Of a stretch of DNA of 64,000 nt, positions 28,004 to 36,289 are shown piece after piece. The DNA lies in the NCBI RefSeq assembly GCF_001905125.1, contig NZ_LWLE01000001.1, forward strand, positions 335,350 through 399,349, in the 5' to 3' direction. The DNA comes from Streptomyces sp. TSRI0281 (GTDB lineage: Bacteria > Actinomycetota > Actinomycetes > Streptomycetales > Streptomycetaceae). Each line of letters begins with the position of its first letter. The stretch's first letter is position 1. The notes beneath the pieces were generated by a model, which worked only from the letters and a program-made list of their open reading frames with translations, was not told the DNA's origin and did no database searches. The translations under genes and the position numbers were made by a program.

Positions 28004-31000
28004 GCACGGCGTACGGCGAGGACCGGAACGCCACGGCCGAGGCGGTGGCCAGGGCGGCGGCGCTCTCCCGGCAACTGACTCAGCAGCTCGCCGCCGCCGA
28101 ACGGGACCGCACGCGGCGAACGGCACCTCGGCCGCCGCAGCCCACCGCGCCGCCGGACCCGGCGCCGGGCGCTCCCCCGGCCGCCTCCCACGGCCCCCGC
28201 CTCGTCGTGGAGGCGTCGGGCGGCATGGCCGGGGCGCGGGCCGACGCCGCGCAGCGCGCCCACACCGCGTCCCTCGTCGACCGGTTCACCGAGCGGACCC
28301 GCACCTCCAAGCGGCTCGCCCAGCAGCACCGCCCGGTGCTCGCCGACAGCCGGGCCGTCGTCGGGTTCCGCGACGCCACCAAGGAGATGCTCTACCCGAT
28401 CGCCGCCCGTTCGGCGCAGGGCTCCCGGCTCACCGACGTCGACGGCAACGACTACACCGACATCACCATGGGCTTCGGCTCCCTGCTCTTCGGCCACGAA
28501 CCGGAGTTCGTCACCGAGGCCGTCCGGCGCCACCTCTCCCGGGGCCTCCGCCTCGGCCCCCGCTCCCCCGACACCGGCGAGGCCGCGGCGCTGCTCGCCG
28601 AGCTGACGGGGCTGGACCGGGTGGCCTTCGCCGCTTCCGGTACGGAGGCGAACTCGGCGGCCGTACGGCTGGCCCGCGCCGCCACGGGCCGCGACAAGGT
28701 GGTCATGTTCCGCGGCTCGTACCACGGGCACATCGACTCCGTGCTCGGCCGCCCGGGTGGTCCGGACCACCACGCCGTCCCCGTCTCGCGCGGCATCCCG
28801 GCGAGCGCCGTCGCCGAACTGATCGTGCTGGAGTACGGCGGCCAGGAAGCCCTCGACACCATCGACGCGCTGGGCGACCGCATCGCCGCCGTCCTGGTCG
28901 AGCCGGTCCAGTGCCGCAATCCCGCCCTGCGCCCGGTGGAATTCCTGCGCTCCCTGCGCGAACTGACCGCGCGCCGGGGCATCGTGCTGCTCTTCGACGA
29001 GATGCTGACCGGGCTGCGCCCGCACCCGCGCGGCGCCCAGGACCACTTCGGGGTCGTACCCGACCTCGCCACGTACGGCAAGGCGCTCGGCAGCGGCTTC
29101 CCGGTCGGGGCCGTGGCGGGGCGGGCCGATCTGCTCGACGGGGTCGACGGTGGCTTCTGGAGCTACGGGGACAACAGCCGCCCACCGAGGGAGACCACGT
29201 TCATCGGCGGCACGTATATGCAGCACCCGCTCTCCATGGCGGCGGCGAAGGCGGTGCTCACCCATCTCAAGGAACAGGGGCCGGGGCTCCAGGAGCGGCT
29301 GAACGCCCGCACCGGAGCACTCGCCGGACAGCTCAACGACTTCTTCCGGGACGAGGAATTCCCCCTGGAGCTGGCTCACTTCGGCTCGATGTTCCGCTTC
29401 ACCCACCGCGCCGACATGGAGCTGCTCTACCACCACCTCCAGCTGCGCGGCGTGTACGTGTGGGAGTGGCGCAGCTTCTACCTCTCCACCGCGCACACCG
29501 ACGAGGACGTGGCGGCGGTGGCGGACGCGGTGACGGGGTCACTGCGCGAACTGCGCGACGGCGGTTTCTTCCCCCGTACGGAACCGGCGCCGAGGCGCGC
29601 GAAGCGGCCGGTGCGACCGGTGCGCCCCGCCCCCGACTTCGGGGTGTACTTCTTCGGCGACCATCCGGAGCGCGGCACGTCCCCGGAGAGCGGCGCGTCC
29701 CCGGAGAGCGGCGACACCGCCGCGTACGCCACGAGCACCGCCGAGGCGTACGACGCGGTCTTCGAGACGGCGCGCTTCGCCGACGAGCACGGTTTCTCCT
29801 CCCTCTGGCTGCCCGAGCGGCACTTCCACTCCTTCGGCGGCCTCTTCCCGAACCCCTCCGTCCTGGCCTCCGCGCTGGCCCGCGAGACCGGCCGTATCCG
29901 GATCAACGCGGGCTCCGTCGTCCTGCCGCTGCACGATCCGGTGCGGGTCGCGGAGGAATGGTCGGTCGTCGACAACCTCTCCGGCGGCCGGGTCGGCATC
30001 GGATGCGCCACCGGCTGGCACGCCCAGGACTTCGCGCTGCACCCCGACCGGTTCGCCGGCCGGCGCGAGATCGCGTTCGCGCACCTGGACGAGGTCCGCA
30101 GGCTGTGGCGCGGCGAGGCCGTCCGGCGGCTCACGGGCGAGGGTGCCGAGACCGAGGTGCGCATCCATCCGCGGCCGGTCCAGGAGGAGCCGCCGCTGTT
30201 CCTCGCCACATCCGGGCAGCGCGCCTCGTACGGGGAGGCGGCCCGGCGCGGGCTCGGCGTCGTCACCAATCTGATGAGCCAGACCGTGGCCGAGCTGACC
30301 GCGAACATCGCGCACTACCGGCAGGTCCGCGCGGACTGCGGGCTGGACCCGGAGACCGGCCGGGTGACCGTCCTGGTGCACACCTACCTCGGTACGGACC
30401 ACGACACCGCGCGGGCCGAGGCGCTGGAGCCGATGAGCCGCTATCTGCGGTCCTCGCTGCTGCTGCGGTCGGCCGCCACCGCGCTCGGCCGGAGCCCGCA
30501 GGACGTCGCGGAGGCGAGCGAGGAGGACCTCGACTATCTGTTCCGGCGGGCCTACGACCGGTACTGCGACCAGCGGGCTCTGATCGGTACGCCGGAGAGC
30601 GTCGCGCCGTTCGTCGACGCGCTGCACCGGGCGGGCGTGGACGAGATCGCCGCGCTCGTCGACTTCGGGGTGGGGCGGGAGCAGCTGCGCTCGGGGCTCG
30701 CTCAGCTGGACGTGCTGCGCCGGCGCACCCGGGAGCGGGTGCGCGAGACGGTCGCGCCCGCCACCTCCGCGCAGCGTCGGCTGTGGCTGGCTTCCCGGCT
30801 GCTCGGCGACTCCGCCGCGTACAACGAGACCCAGGCGGTACGGCTGCGCGGGCCGCTGGACGAGGCCGCGCTCCGTACCGCCGTGGACGGGCTGGTGGAG
30901 CGCCATGCCGGACTGCGGACCGTGTTCCGGGCCGGGCGGGGGGACGGGCGGGGCGACGAGACCGTGATGCAGGTCGTCCGGTCCGGGCAGCGCGTTCCGC

Positions 31001-33987
31001 TGCGGGTCACCGATGCCCACGGACAGCGGCCCGACACGGCGATCGGAGCAGTGCTCTCGGAGGAGAGCACCCGTGTCTACGACCTGGCGGTGGGGCCGCT
31101 CTTCGCTCCCCGGCTGGTCCGACTGGCCGAGGACGACCACGCGTTGGTGCTCGGCCTGCATCACCTCATCACGGACGCCCACTCGGCCGGACTGATCGCG
31201 GCCGACCTCCAGGAGCTGTACCGGGCGGCGGCCGCCGGTCGCCCGCCCGTGTTCGAACGGCCCGCGGGGACGACCGTCGGGGCCGCCGAGCCACCCCGCA
31301 CCGAGGCCGACCTCACCTGGTGGCGCGAGTGTCTCGGGGAGAAGCCACCCGTCCTGGAGCTGCCCACGGACCGGCCGCGCGGGCGCCGGGTGGCGGGGCG
31401 CGGCGGTGCGGAGGCCCGCACGCTGGACCGGGAGCGGACGGATCTGCTCCGGGAGTGGAGCGGAGAGCGGGGCGTCACCCTGTTCGCCACGCTCTGCACG
31501 GCCTGGCAGCTGGTGCTGCGGCGGCGCTCGGGGCAGGACGATTTCCTGCTCGGCACGACCTTCGGGCGGCGTCTGCCGGAGACCCTGGACACGGTCGGGT
31601 TCCATGTGGCGCTGCTGCCGTTGCGGCTGAGGGCGACCGATGCGACGCCGGTTCCGGAGGCCGTACGGGCCACGGGGCGCGCCCTGTTCGACGCGGAGGA
31701 GCACAGCCGGGTGGACCTCGACGCCCTGCTCGCCGCGGTCCACCCGGCTCCGGGCCGTCCGCGGCCGTTGATCACCGTGTCGATCGACCTGGACGGCGCG
31801 CCGCTGGCCGGAATCGAACTACCGGGTCTGCGGGCGGAGGAGGTGGCGGCGGGGACGGAGTCGGCCCCGCTGGAGCTGGCCCTGATGGCCACCCGCACGG
31901 CGGCGGGCGGACTGCGGCTGCGGCTGCGCTACGACGCGGATCTGTTCGACGCCGGGACGGCGCTCGGGTACCTCACCGAACTGGACCACACCCTGCGGTC
32001 GATGACCGAGGACGGCGAGGAACGGGAGGAAGGGACCGGGGGCGAGGACCGGGGCGGATCGGCCGGTGACAGGACGGCGGCCGTACTGCGGGAGGTGTGG
32101 GAGGCCGTCCTCGATGTGCGCGGCTTCCCCGCCGAAGCCAATTTCTTCGACCTCGGCGGCAACTCCATCGCCGCGATCCGGCTGGTGAACCGGGTCCGCG
32201 ACACGCTCGGCGTCGACTACCCGCTGGCGGACTTCTTCGCCGAGGCCACGTTGCGGGCGATGACGGAGCAGCTCACGGACGGGATCACGGACGAGGTCCC
32301 GGAGGGCGTACCGGAAGAGGTCCGGGAGTGCGTACCGGAAGAGGTCCGGGAGTGCGTACCGGAAGAGGTCCGGGAGGGCGTACCGGAAGGGGCACCGGAG
32401 AACGTAGCGGAGACCGTCCTCGACCGTGCCCCCGTCAGCGCCCAGCAGGCGCGGATGATCGCCGGTCACCACGCCGTCCCGCAGGCCGAGGTGTGGAACG
32501 TGCCGACCCGGATCACGTTCACCGGGCCCCTGGACCCCGAGGCGCTGCGGTCCGCCGTCGCCGAGGTGATCGCCCGCCACGACTCGCTGCGGACCCGCTT
32601 CGTACAGGACTCCGGCGGGGAGGGGTCCGTACCGGAGGAGCCCCAACCCGAGGATTCCGTACCGGAGGAGCCCCAACCCGAGGATTCCGTACCGGAGGAG
32701 CCCCTGCCCGAGGGGCCCGTACCCGAGCAGTCCGTACCCGAAGGTTCCGTACCGCAGCAGCCGGAAGGTGCGGCGGGCGGCGGTGACTGGTGGCAGGAGG
32801 TCGTGGCCCCCGCTCCGCTCGTCCTGCCCGTCGAGGACCTCACCGCACTGCCGCCCGGCGAACGGGCGGCGCGCGCGGAGGAGTTGTGCCGGGAGACGGC
32901 CGCGAGCGGCTTCGATCTGGGCCGGCCCGCCCTGCCCAAGCTGCGGCTCCTGCGCGTCGAGGAGGACCGCTGGGCACTGATGTTCGTGCTGCACCACATC
33001 ACCGTCGACGGCTGGTCCCTGTCGCTGCTTCTCGCGGAAATCGCCGAGCTGTACACCGCGGCGGCAGCGGGCGTGACGCACACGCTCCCGGCCCCGGCCC
33101 TGCAGTCCCCGGAGTACGCCCGCCGGCAGCGCGCGCACCACGACCCGGCGACCGAGGCGGCCAGGGCCGCCTACTGCGCCGCGTACCTGGACGGGGTGCC
33201 GTCCGCCGTCCCCGTACCCACCGACCGTCCGCGCCCGGAGCGGCTGAGCGGGCGCGGGGACACGATCCGCTCCGTCGCCTCGGGCGAGGTGCGGGCGGCG
33301 GTGGAGGAGTTCGCGGGCGCCCGGCACACCACCCCGTTCGCGGTCGCGGCGGCGGCCCTCGGGGTGTTCCTGACCCGGCTCTCCGGGGAGCCGGACATCC
33401 TGCTGAGCGTTCCGTACGCCAACCGTGAGGGCACCGAGTCCGAGTCGCTCGTCGCGATGACGTCGACCGCGGTGATGGTGCGCGTACGACAGGATTCAGC
33501 CAATCTCGCGGAGAGCTGCGCGGAGTTCGCGGTGCGCACCGGGGTGGGAGCGATGGGCGCCATGGCGCATGTCCTGCCGACCGCGCGGATCATGCAGGCG
33601 ATGCGGGATGCGGGCGCCGACAGTGTCCCCGACCGGGTGCCGCACGTCCTGGCGTTCCAGAATTCCGTCGACACGGACATCGAGATACCCGGTCTCCGGG
33701 TCGAGGTGGCCGATCTGGCACCGCCGCTTTCCCGCAGCGAGCTGTGCTTCGGGCTTGCGCCGCGACGGGACCCTGCGATGGGTTATCGGACGTTCCTGGA
33801 GTTCTCCTCGGACCTCTGGAACCGGGAAACCGCCGAGAACCTCCTGTCCTCGTACACCGAACTGCTCGCCGAGTTCTGTGCCCGGCCCGACCGGCCGGTC
33901 CGCGAACTCCTGGAAACGACCGAAGTGCCATCAGTGTTCTCACCCTCGCAGTCACAGCCGAACACCGGAAAGGCGGACGCCGTATGA
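28000..33987 (+). CDS. Hybrid aminotransferase-monooxygenase-NRPS (AMT-LLM-C-PCP-C), lacking an adenylation domain
   Basis: 1995 residues. The N-terminal ~40 residues form a probable docking helix. GSA-type PLP aminotransferase ~95-530, with Lys361 (TYGKALGSG), SGTEANSAAVRLARA and LLFDEMLTG. Luciferase-like FMN monooxygenase ~547-915 (FGVYFFGD, LWLPERHFHSFGG, GIGCATGWHAQDF). First condensation domain ~920-1330 with HHLITD at 1054-1059. PCP ~1355-1425 with Ser1389 (FFDLGGNS). Second condensation domain ~1475-1970 with HHITVDG at 1665-1671. Both C domains keep catalytic motifs. There is no A, E or TE domain. Expected chemistry: beta-amination and hydroxylation of the beta-keto chain from the PKS, then peptide bond formation. 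Coupled to neighbours by ATGA overlaps. Confidence 0.9.
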   Translation: MSTAYGEDRNATAEAVARAAALSRQLTQQLAAAERDRTRRTAPRPPQPTAPPDPAPGAPPAASHGPRLVVEASGGMAGARADAAQRAHTASLVDRFTERTRTSKRLAQQHRPVLADSRAVVGFRDATKEMLYPIAARSAQGSRLTDVDGNDYTDITMGFGSLLFGHEPEFVTEAVRRHLSRGLRLGPRSPDTGEAAALLAELTGLDRVAFAASGTEANSAAVRLARAATGRDKVVMFRGSYHGHIDSVLGRPGGPDHHAVPVSRGIPASAVAELIVLEYGGQEALDTIDALGDRIAAVLVEPVQCRNPALRPVEFLRSLRELTARRGIVLLFDEMLTGLRPHPRGAQDHFGVVPDLATYGKALGSGFPVGAVAGRADLLDGVDGGFWSYGDNSRPPRETTFIGGTYMQHPLSMAAAKAVLTHLKEQGPGLQERLNARTGALAGQLNDFFRDEEFPLELAHFGSMFRFTHRADMELLYHHLQLRGVYVWEWRSFYLSTAHTDEDVAAVADAVTGSLRELRDGGFFPRTEPAPRRAKRPVRPVRPAPDFGVYFFGDHPERGTSPESGASPESGDTAAYATSTAEAYDAVFETARFADEHGFSSLWLPERHFHSFGGLFPNPSVLASALARETGRIRINAGSVVLPLHDPVRVAEEWSVVDNLSGGRVGIGCATGWHAQDFALHPDRFAGRREIAFAHLDEVRRLWRGEAVRRLTGEGAETEVRIHPRPVQEEPPLFLATSGQRASYGEAARRGLGVVTNLMSQTVAELTANIAHYRQVRADCGLDPETGRVTVLVHTYLGTDHDTARAEALEPMSRYLRSSLLLRSAATALGRSPQDVAEASEEDLDYLFRRAYDRYCDQRALIGTPESVAPFVDALHRAGVDEIAALVDFGVGREQLRSGLAQLDVLRRRTRERVRETVAPATSAQRRLWLASRLLGDSAAYNETQAVRLRGPLDEAALRTAVDGLVERHAGLRTVFRAGRGDGRGDETVMQVVRSGQRVPLRVTDAHGQRPDTAIGAVLSEESTRVYDLAVGPLFAPRLVRLAEDDHALVLGLHHLITDAHSAGLIAADLQELYRAAAAGRPPVFERPAGTTVGAAEPPRTEADLTWWRECLGEKPPVLELPTDRPRGRRVAGRGGAEARTLDRERTDLLREWSGERGVTLFATLCTAWQLVLRRRSGQDDFLLGTTFGRRLPETLDTVGFHVALLPLRLRATDATPVPEAVRATGRALFDAEEHSRVDLDALLAAVHPAPGRPRPLITVSIDLDGAPLAGIELPGLRAEEVAAGTESAPLELALMATRTAAGGLRLRLRYDADLFDAGTALGYLTELDHTLRSMTEDGEEREEGTGGEDRGGSAGDRTAAVLREVWEAVLDVRGFPAEANFFDLGGNSIAAIRLVNRVRDTLGVDYPLADFFAEATLRAMTEQLTDGITDEVPEGVPEEVRECVPEEVRECVPEEVREGVPEGAPENVAETVLDRAPVSAQQARMIAGHHAVPQAEVWNVPTRITFTGPLDPEALRSAVAEVIARHDSLRTRFVQDSGGEGSVPEEPQPEDSVPEEPQPEDSVPEEPLPEGPVPEQSVPEGSVPQQPEGAAGGGDWWQEVVAPAPLVLPVEDLTALPPGERAARAEELCRETAASGFDLGRPALPKLRLLRVEEDRWALMFVLHHITVDGWSLSLLLAEIAELYTAAAAGVTHTLPAPALQSPEYARRQRAHHDPATEAARAAYCAAYLDGVPSAVPVPTDRPRPERLSGRGDTIRSVASGEVRAAVEEFAGARHTTPFAVAAAALGVFLTRLSGEPDILLSVPYANREGTESESLVAMTSTAVMVRVRQDSANLAESCAEFAVRTGVGAMGAMAHVLPTARIMQAMRDAGADSVPDRVPHVLAFQNSVDTDIEIPGLRVEVADLAPPLSRSELCFGLAPRRDPAMGYRTFLEFSSDLWNRETAENLLSSYTELLAEFCARPDRPVRELLETTEVPSVFSPSQSQPNTGKADAV
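32300..32395 (+). repeat. In-frame 24-bp repeats in the PCP-C2 linker
   Basis: Three near-identical 24-bp units coding VPEEVREC (last one VPEEVREG), flanked by related VPEGVPE and VPEGAPE sequence. They lie between the PCP and the second condensation domain and lengthen an acidic linker. Confidence 0.8.
32618..32765 (+). repeat. In-frame repeats inserted inside the second condensation domain
   Basis: 30-bp units coding SVPEEPQPED (two identical, a third diverged), then 15-bp VPE(Q/G)S units. They fall between the conserved LRTRFV strand and the EVVAPAPLVLPVEDLT segment, where condensation domains normally have a short loop, adding about 45 acidic/Pro residues. Confidence 0.8.
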
Positions 33988-35282
33988 CGCCGGCCCCCCA
34001 CCGCAGCCACACCGACGACCTGCTCTCCTTCATCGCGGCCAGCCCTTCGCCCTACCACGTGGTGGCGAGCGCCGCCCAGCGCCTGGAGAAGGCCGGATTC
34101 CGCGAGCTGCGCGGTACGGACGACTGGACCGGGGCGACCGGCGGCTGTTTCGTCACCCGTGCCGGTGCGCTGATCGCCTGGTACGTCCCCGAGGGCGCCC
34201 CCACCCACACCCCCTTCCGGATCGTCGGCACCCACACCGACTCGCCGAACCTGCGGATCAAGCCGTCGCCCGACACCGGGACGGCGGGCTGGCGCCAGAT
34301 CGGCGTGGAGATCTACGGCGGGGTCCCGCTCAACACCTGGCTCGACCGCGACCTGGGCATCTCCGGCCGGCTCGCCCTGCGCGGCCCGGACGGCAGCCCC
34401 CGCAACCGGCTCGTCCAGATCGACGAACCCCTGCTGCGGGTCCCCCAGTTGGCCATTCACCTGGACCGCACGGTCAACGAGGGCGTGGCACTCGACCGGC
34501 AGCGGCACATCGCCCCGATCTGGGCCCTGGGCGATCCGCAGGAGGGCGCGCTGCTGCGCCGGGTGGCGGCGGCGGCCGAGGAGGACCCGGCCGATGTGCT
34601 GGGCTGGGACCTGATGCTGCACGACATCCAGCCGCCCGGATACCTGGGGGTCGACCGGGAGTTCGTGGTTTCGTCCCGGCTGGACAACCAGATCTCGGTG
34701 CACGCGGGGGTCACGGCGCTGGTCGAGGCGGCGACCGGGGTCGAGGAGCCCCGGTACATCCCGGTGCTGGCCGCCTTCGACCACGAGGAGGTCGGCAGCG
34801 GCTCGGAGACCGGGGCGCAGAGCCCGCTGCTGGAACGGGTCCTGTCGCGTTCCGTCTCCGCTCGGGGCGGCAGCGGCGAGGACTGGTCTCGGGCCCTGTC
34901 CGGCGCGTTCTGCGTCTCCGCCGACATGGCGCACGCGGTGCACCCCAACTACGCGGAACGGCACGACCCGGACCACCGGCCGCTGCCCAACGGCGGCCCG
35001 ACGGTCAAGGTCAACGTCAACCAGCGGTACGCCACCGACAGCACCGGCATCGCGGTGTTCACGGCGGCGTGCGAGCGGGCGGGCGCCCCGTGGCAGCCGT
35101 TCGTCTCCAACAACGCGATGCCGTGCGGCACCTCGATCGGTCCGCTCACCGCGGCCCGGCTGGGTGTCACGACGGTCGACGTGGGGGTGCCGGGGCTGTC
35201 CATGCATTCGGCGCGCGAACTGTGCGGTGCGGACGACCCGGCGTATCTGGCGGCCATCCTGGGCGCCGTCATGGCCGGCTGA
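33984..35282 (+). CDS. M18-family metalloaminopeptidase, probable self-resistance copy
   Basis: 432 residues, the usual M18 (aspartyl aminopeptidase, DAP/ApeB) length. Dinuclear zinc ligands and catalytic residues appear intact: His84 (GTHTDSP), the SSRLDNQISV Asp, DHEEVGSGS Glu pair, SADMAHAVHPN Asp and VPGLSMHSARE His. The family removes N-terminal residues, often acidic, from peptides. The ATG overlaps the NRPS stop (ATGA), so it is translated with the assembly line. A housekeeping role is unlikely to demand that; resistance to an aminopeptidase inhibitor, or trimming of a pro-form, are the two explanations I favour. Confidence 0.88.
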   Translation: MTPAPHRSHTDDLLSFIAASPSPYHVVASAAQRLEKAGFRELRGTDDWTGATGGCFVTRAGALIAWYVPEGAPTHTPFRIVGTHTDSPNLRIKPSPDTGTAGWRQIGVEIYGGVPLNTWLDRDLGISGRLALRGPDGSPRNRLVQIDEPLLRVPQLAIHLDRTVNEGVALDRQRHIAPIWALGDPQEGALLRRVAAAAEEDPADVLGWDLMLHDIQPPGYLGVDREFVVSSRLDNQISVHAGVTALVEAATGVEEPRYIPVLAAFDHEEVGSGSETGAQSPLLERVLSRSVSARGGSGEDWSRALSGAFCVSADMAHAVHPNYAERHDPDHRPLPNGGPTVKVNVNQRYATDSTGIAVFTAACERAGAPWQPFVSNNAMPCGTSIGPLTAARLGVTTVDVGVPGLSMHSARELCGADDPAYLAAILGAVMAG

Positions 35283-35439
35283 GGACTGACCCAGGAGGGG
35301 CCGGCCGAACGCCTCCCGGCGTCGGACGGCCCCTTCGCCCGGCCGCCCCGCACCACCACACCGCCCCGCACCACCACACCGCGCCGCACCACCGCTCGCC
35401 CCGCTCATATCTCCGAACCGGAAGAAGGACCGCACGACC
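35283..35439. repeat. Spacer with ccaccacac-type tandem repeats
   Basis: Between the aminopeptidase and thioesterase genes; about three copies of a 17-bp unit (cgccccgcaccaccaca) at 35346-35395. A ccggccgaacgcctcccggcgtcggacggcc stem (near 35301) might attenuate transcription. gaagaagga before 35440 is the thioesterase ribosome binding site. Confidence 0.5.
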
Positions 35440-36159
35440 GTGGAAGAGACCGTCCTGATCTGCCTGCCCTTCGCCGGGGCCGGTCCCTCGTTCTTCACTC
35501 CGTGGCAGGCACTGGCCCCGGCGGGTCTGCGGGTGCTGCCGGTGCAGCTGCCGGGCCGTGAGAAACGGTTCGTCGAGCCCGCGTACACCTCGGCCGCCCC
35601 CGCCGTGGAGGACGCGTACGCGCAGGTCACCGCCGCGCTCGGGACGGGCGGGAGCCGGGTGGTGCTGTTCGGGCACAGCATGGGCGCGGTGCTGGCGTAC
35701 GAACTGGCGCACCGGATCGAGCGGGCTCCCGGCACGGCGGGGCTCCGGCTCGACGCCCTCGTCGTCAGCGGTTCGCCCGGACCGTGGACGGTCAGGACCG
35801 ACCGGGCGGGCGGGCTGCCGGACGAGGAGTTCGTGGCGCGCGTGCGGACCTTCGCCGGGTATGCCCATCCGGCGCTGGAGGACCCGGAGATGCGGGAGCT
35901 TCTGCTGCCGTCGCTCCGGGCCGACGTCCGGCTCCACGAGACGTACGTGCCCTCGTCGGACCGTCCGCTGTCGGTGCCCGTCACCTCGGTCAGGGGCCGG
36001 ACGGACACCCTGGTCGGGGCTGCCGAAGCGGCGCAGTGGAGCCGGGCGACCACGGGGAAGCTGACCGTGGCCGAGCTGGACGGCGGCCATATGTATCTGG
36101 CCGAGCGGCCGGAAGCGCTGCTGGAGCTGGTGGCCGAAGGCGTCGGCCGGGAACGCTGA
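35440..36159 (+). CDS. Type II thioesterase
   Basis: 239 residues from GTG 35440. Alpha/beta-hydrolase with LICLPFAGAGPSFF, VQLPGREKRF, nucleophile Ser80 in GHSMGAVLAYELAH, an Asp in RGRTDTLV and His in DGGHMYL. Free-standing thioesterases remove aberrant acyl groups from ACP/PCP domains; here, with no integrated TE, it may also release the product. Last gene of the cluster. Confidence 0.9.
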   Translation: MEETVLICLPFAGAGPSFFTPWQALAPAGLRVLPVQLPGREKRFVEPAYTSAAPAVEDAYAQVTAALGTGGSRVVLFGHSMGAVLAYELAHRIERAPGTAGLRLDALVVSGSPGPWTVRTDRAGGLPDEEFVARVRTFAGYAHPALEDPEMRELLLPSLRADVRLHETYVPSSDRPLSVPVTSVRGRTDTLVGAAEAAQWSRATTGKLTVAELDGGHMYLAERPEALLELVAEGVGRER

Positions 36160-36214
36160 CCGGGGACGCCGACCGGGAGCGGCGTACCAGGAGCGGTGCT
36201 CCGGTGAGGGCGAA

Positions 36215-36257
36215 GGGGGAGGGGGTGGCCGCGTTGCCGACGGCCGCCCCCTCCCCC
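36215..36257. terminator. Terminator at the right end of the biosynthetic cluster
   Basis: 17-bp arms gggggagggggtggccg and cggccgccccctccccc with one G-U pair and a 9-nt loop, between convergent genes. Confidence 0.75.
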
Positions 36258-36289
36258 GTTCCCCCGTGCTTCGGCCCTGCGGGTCTCCC

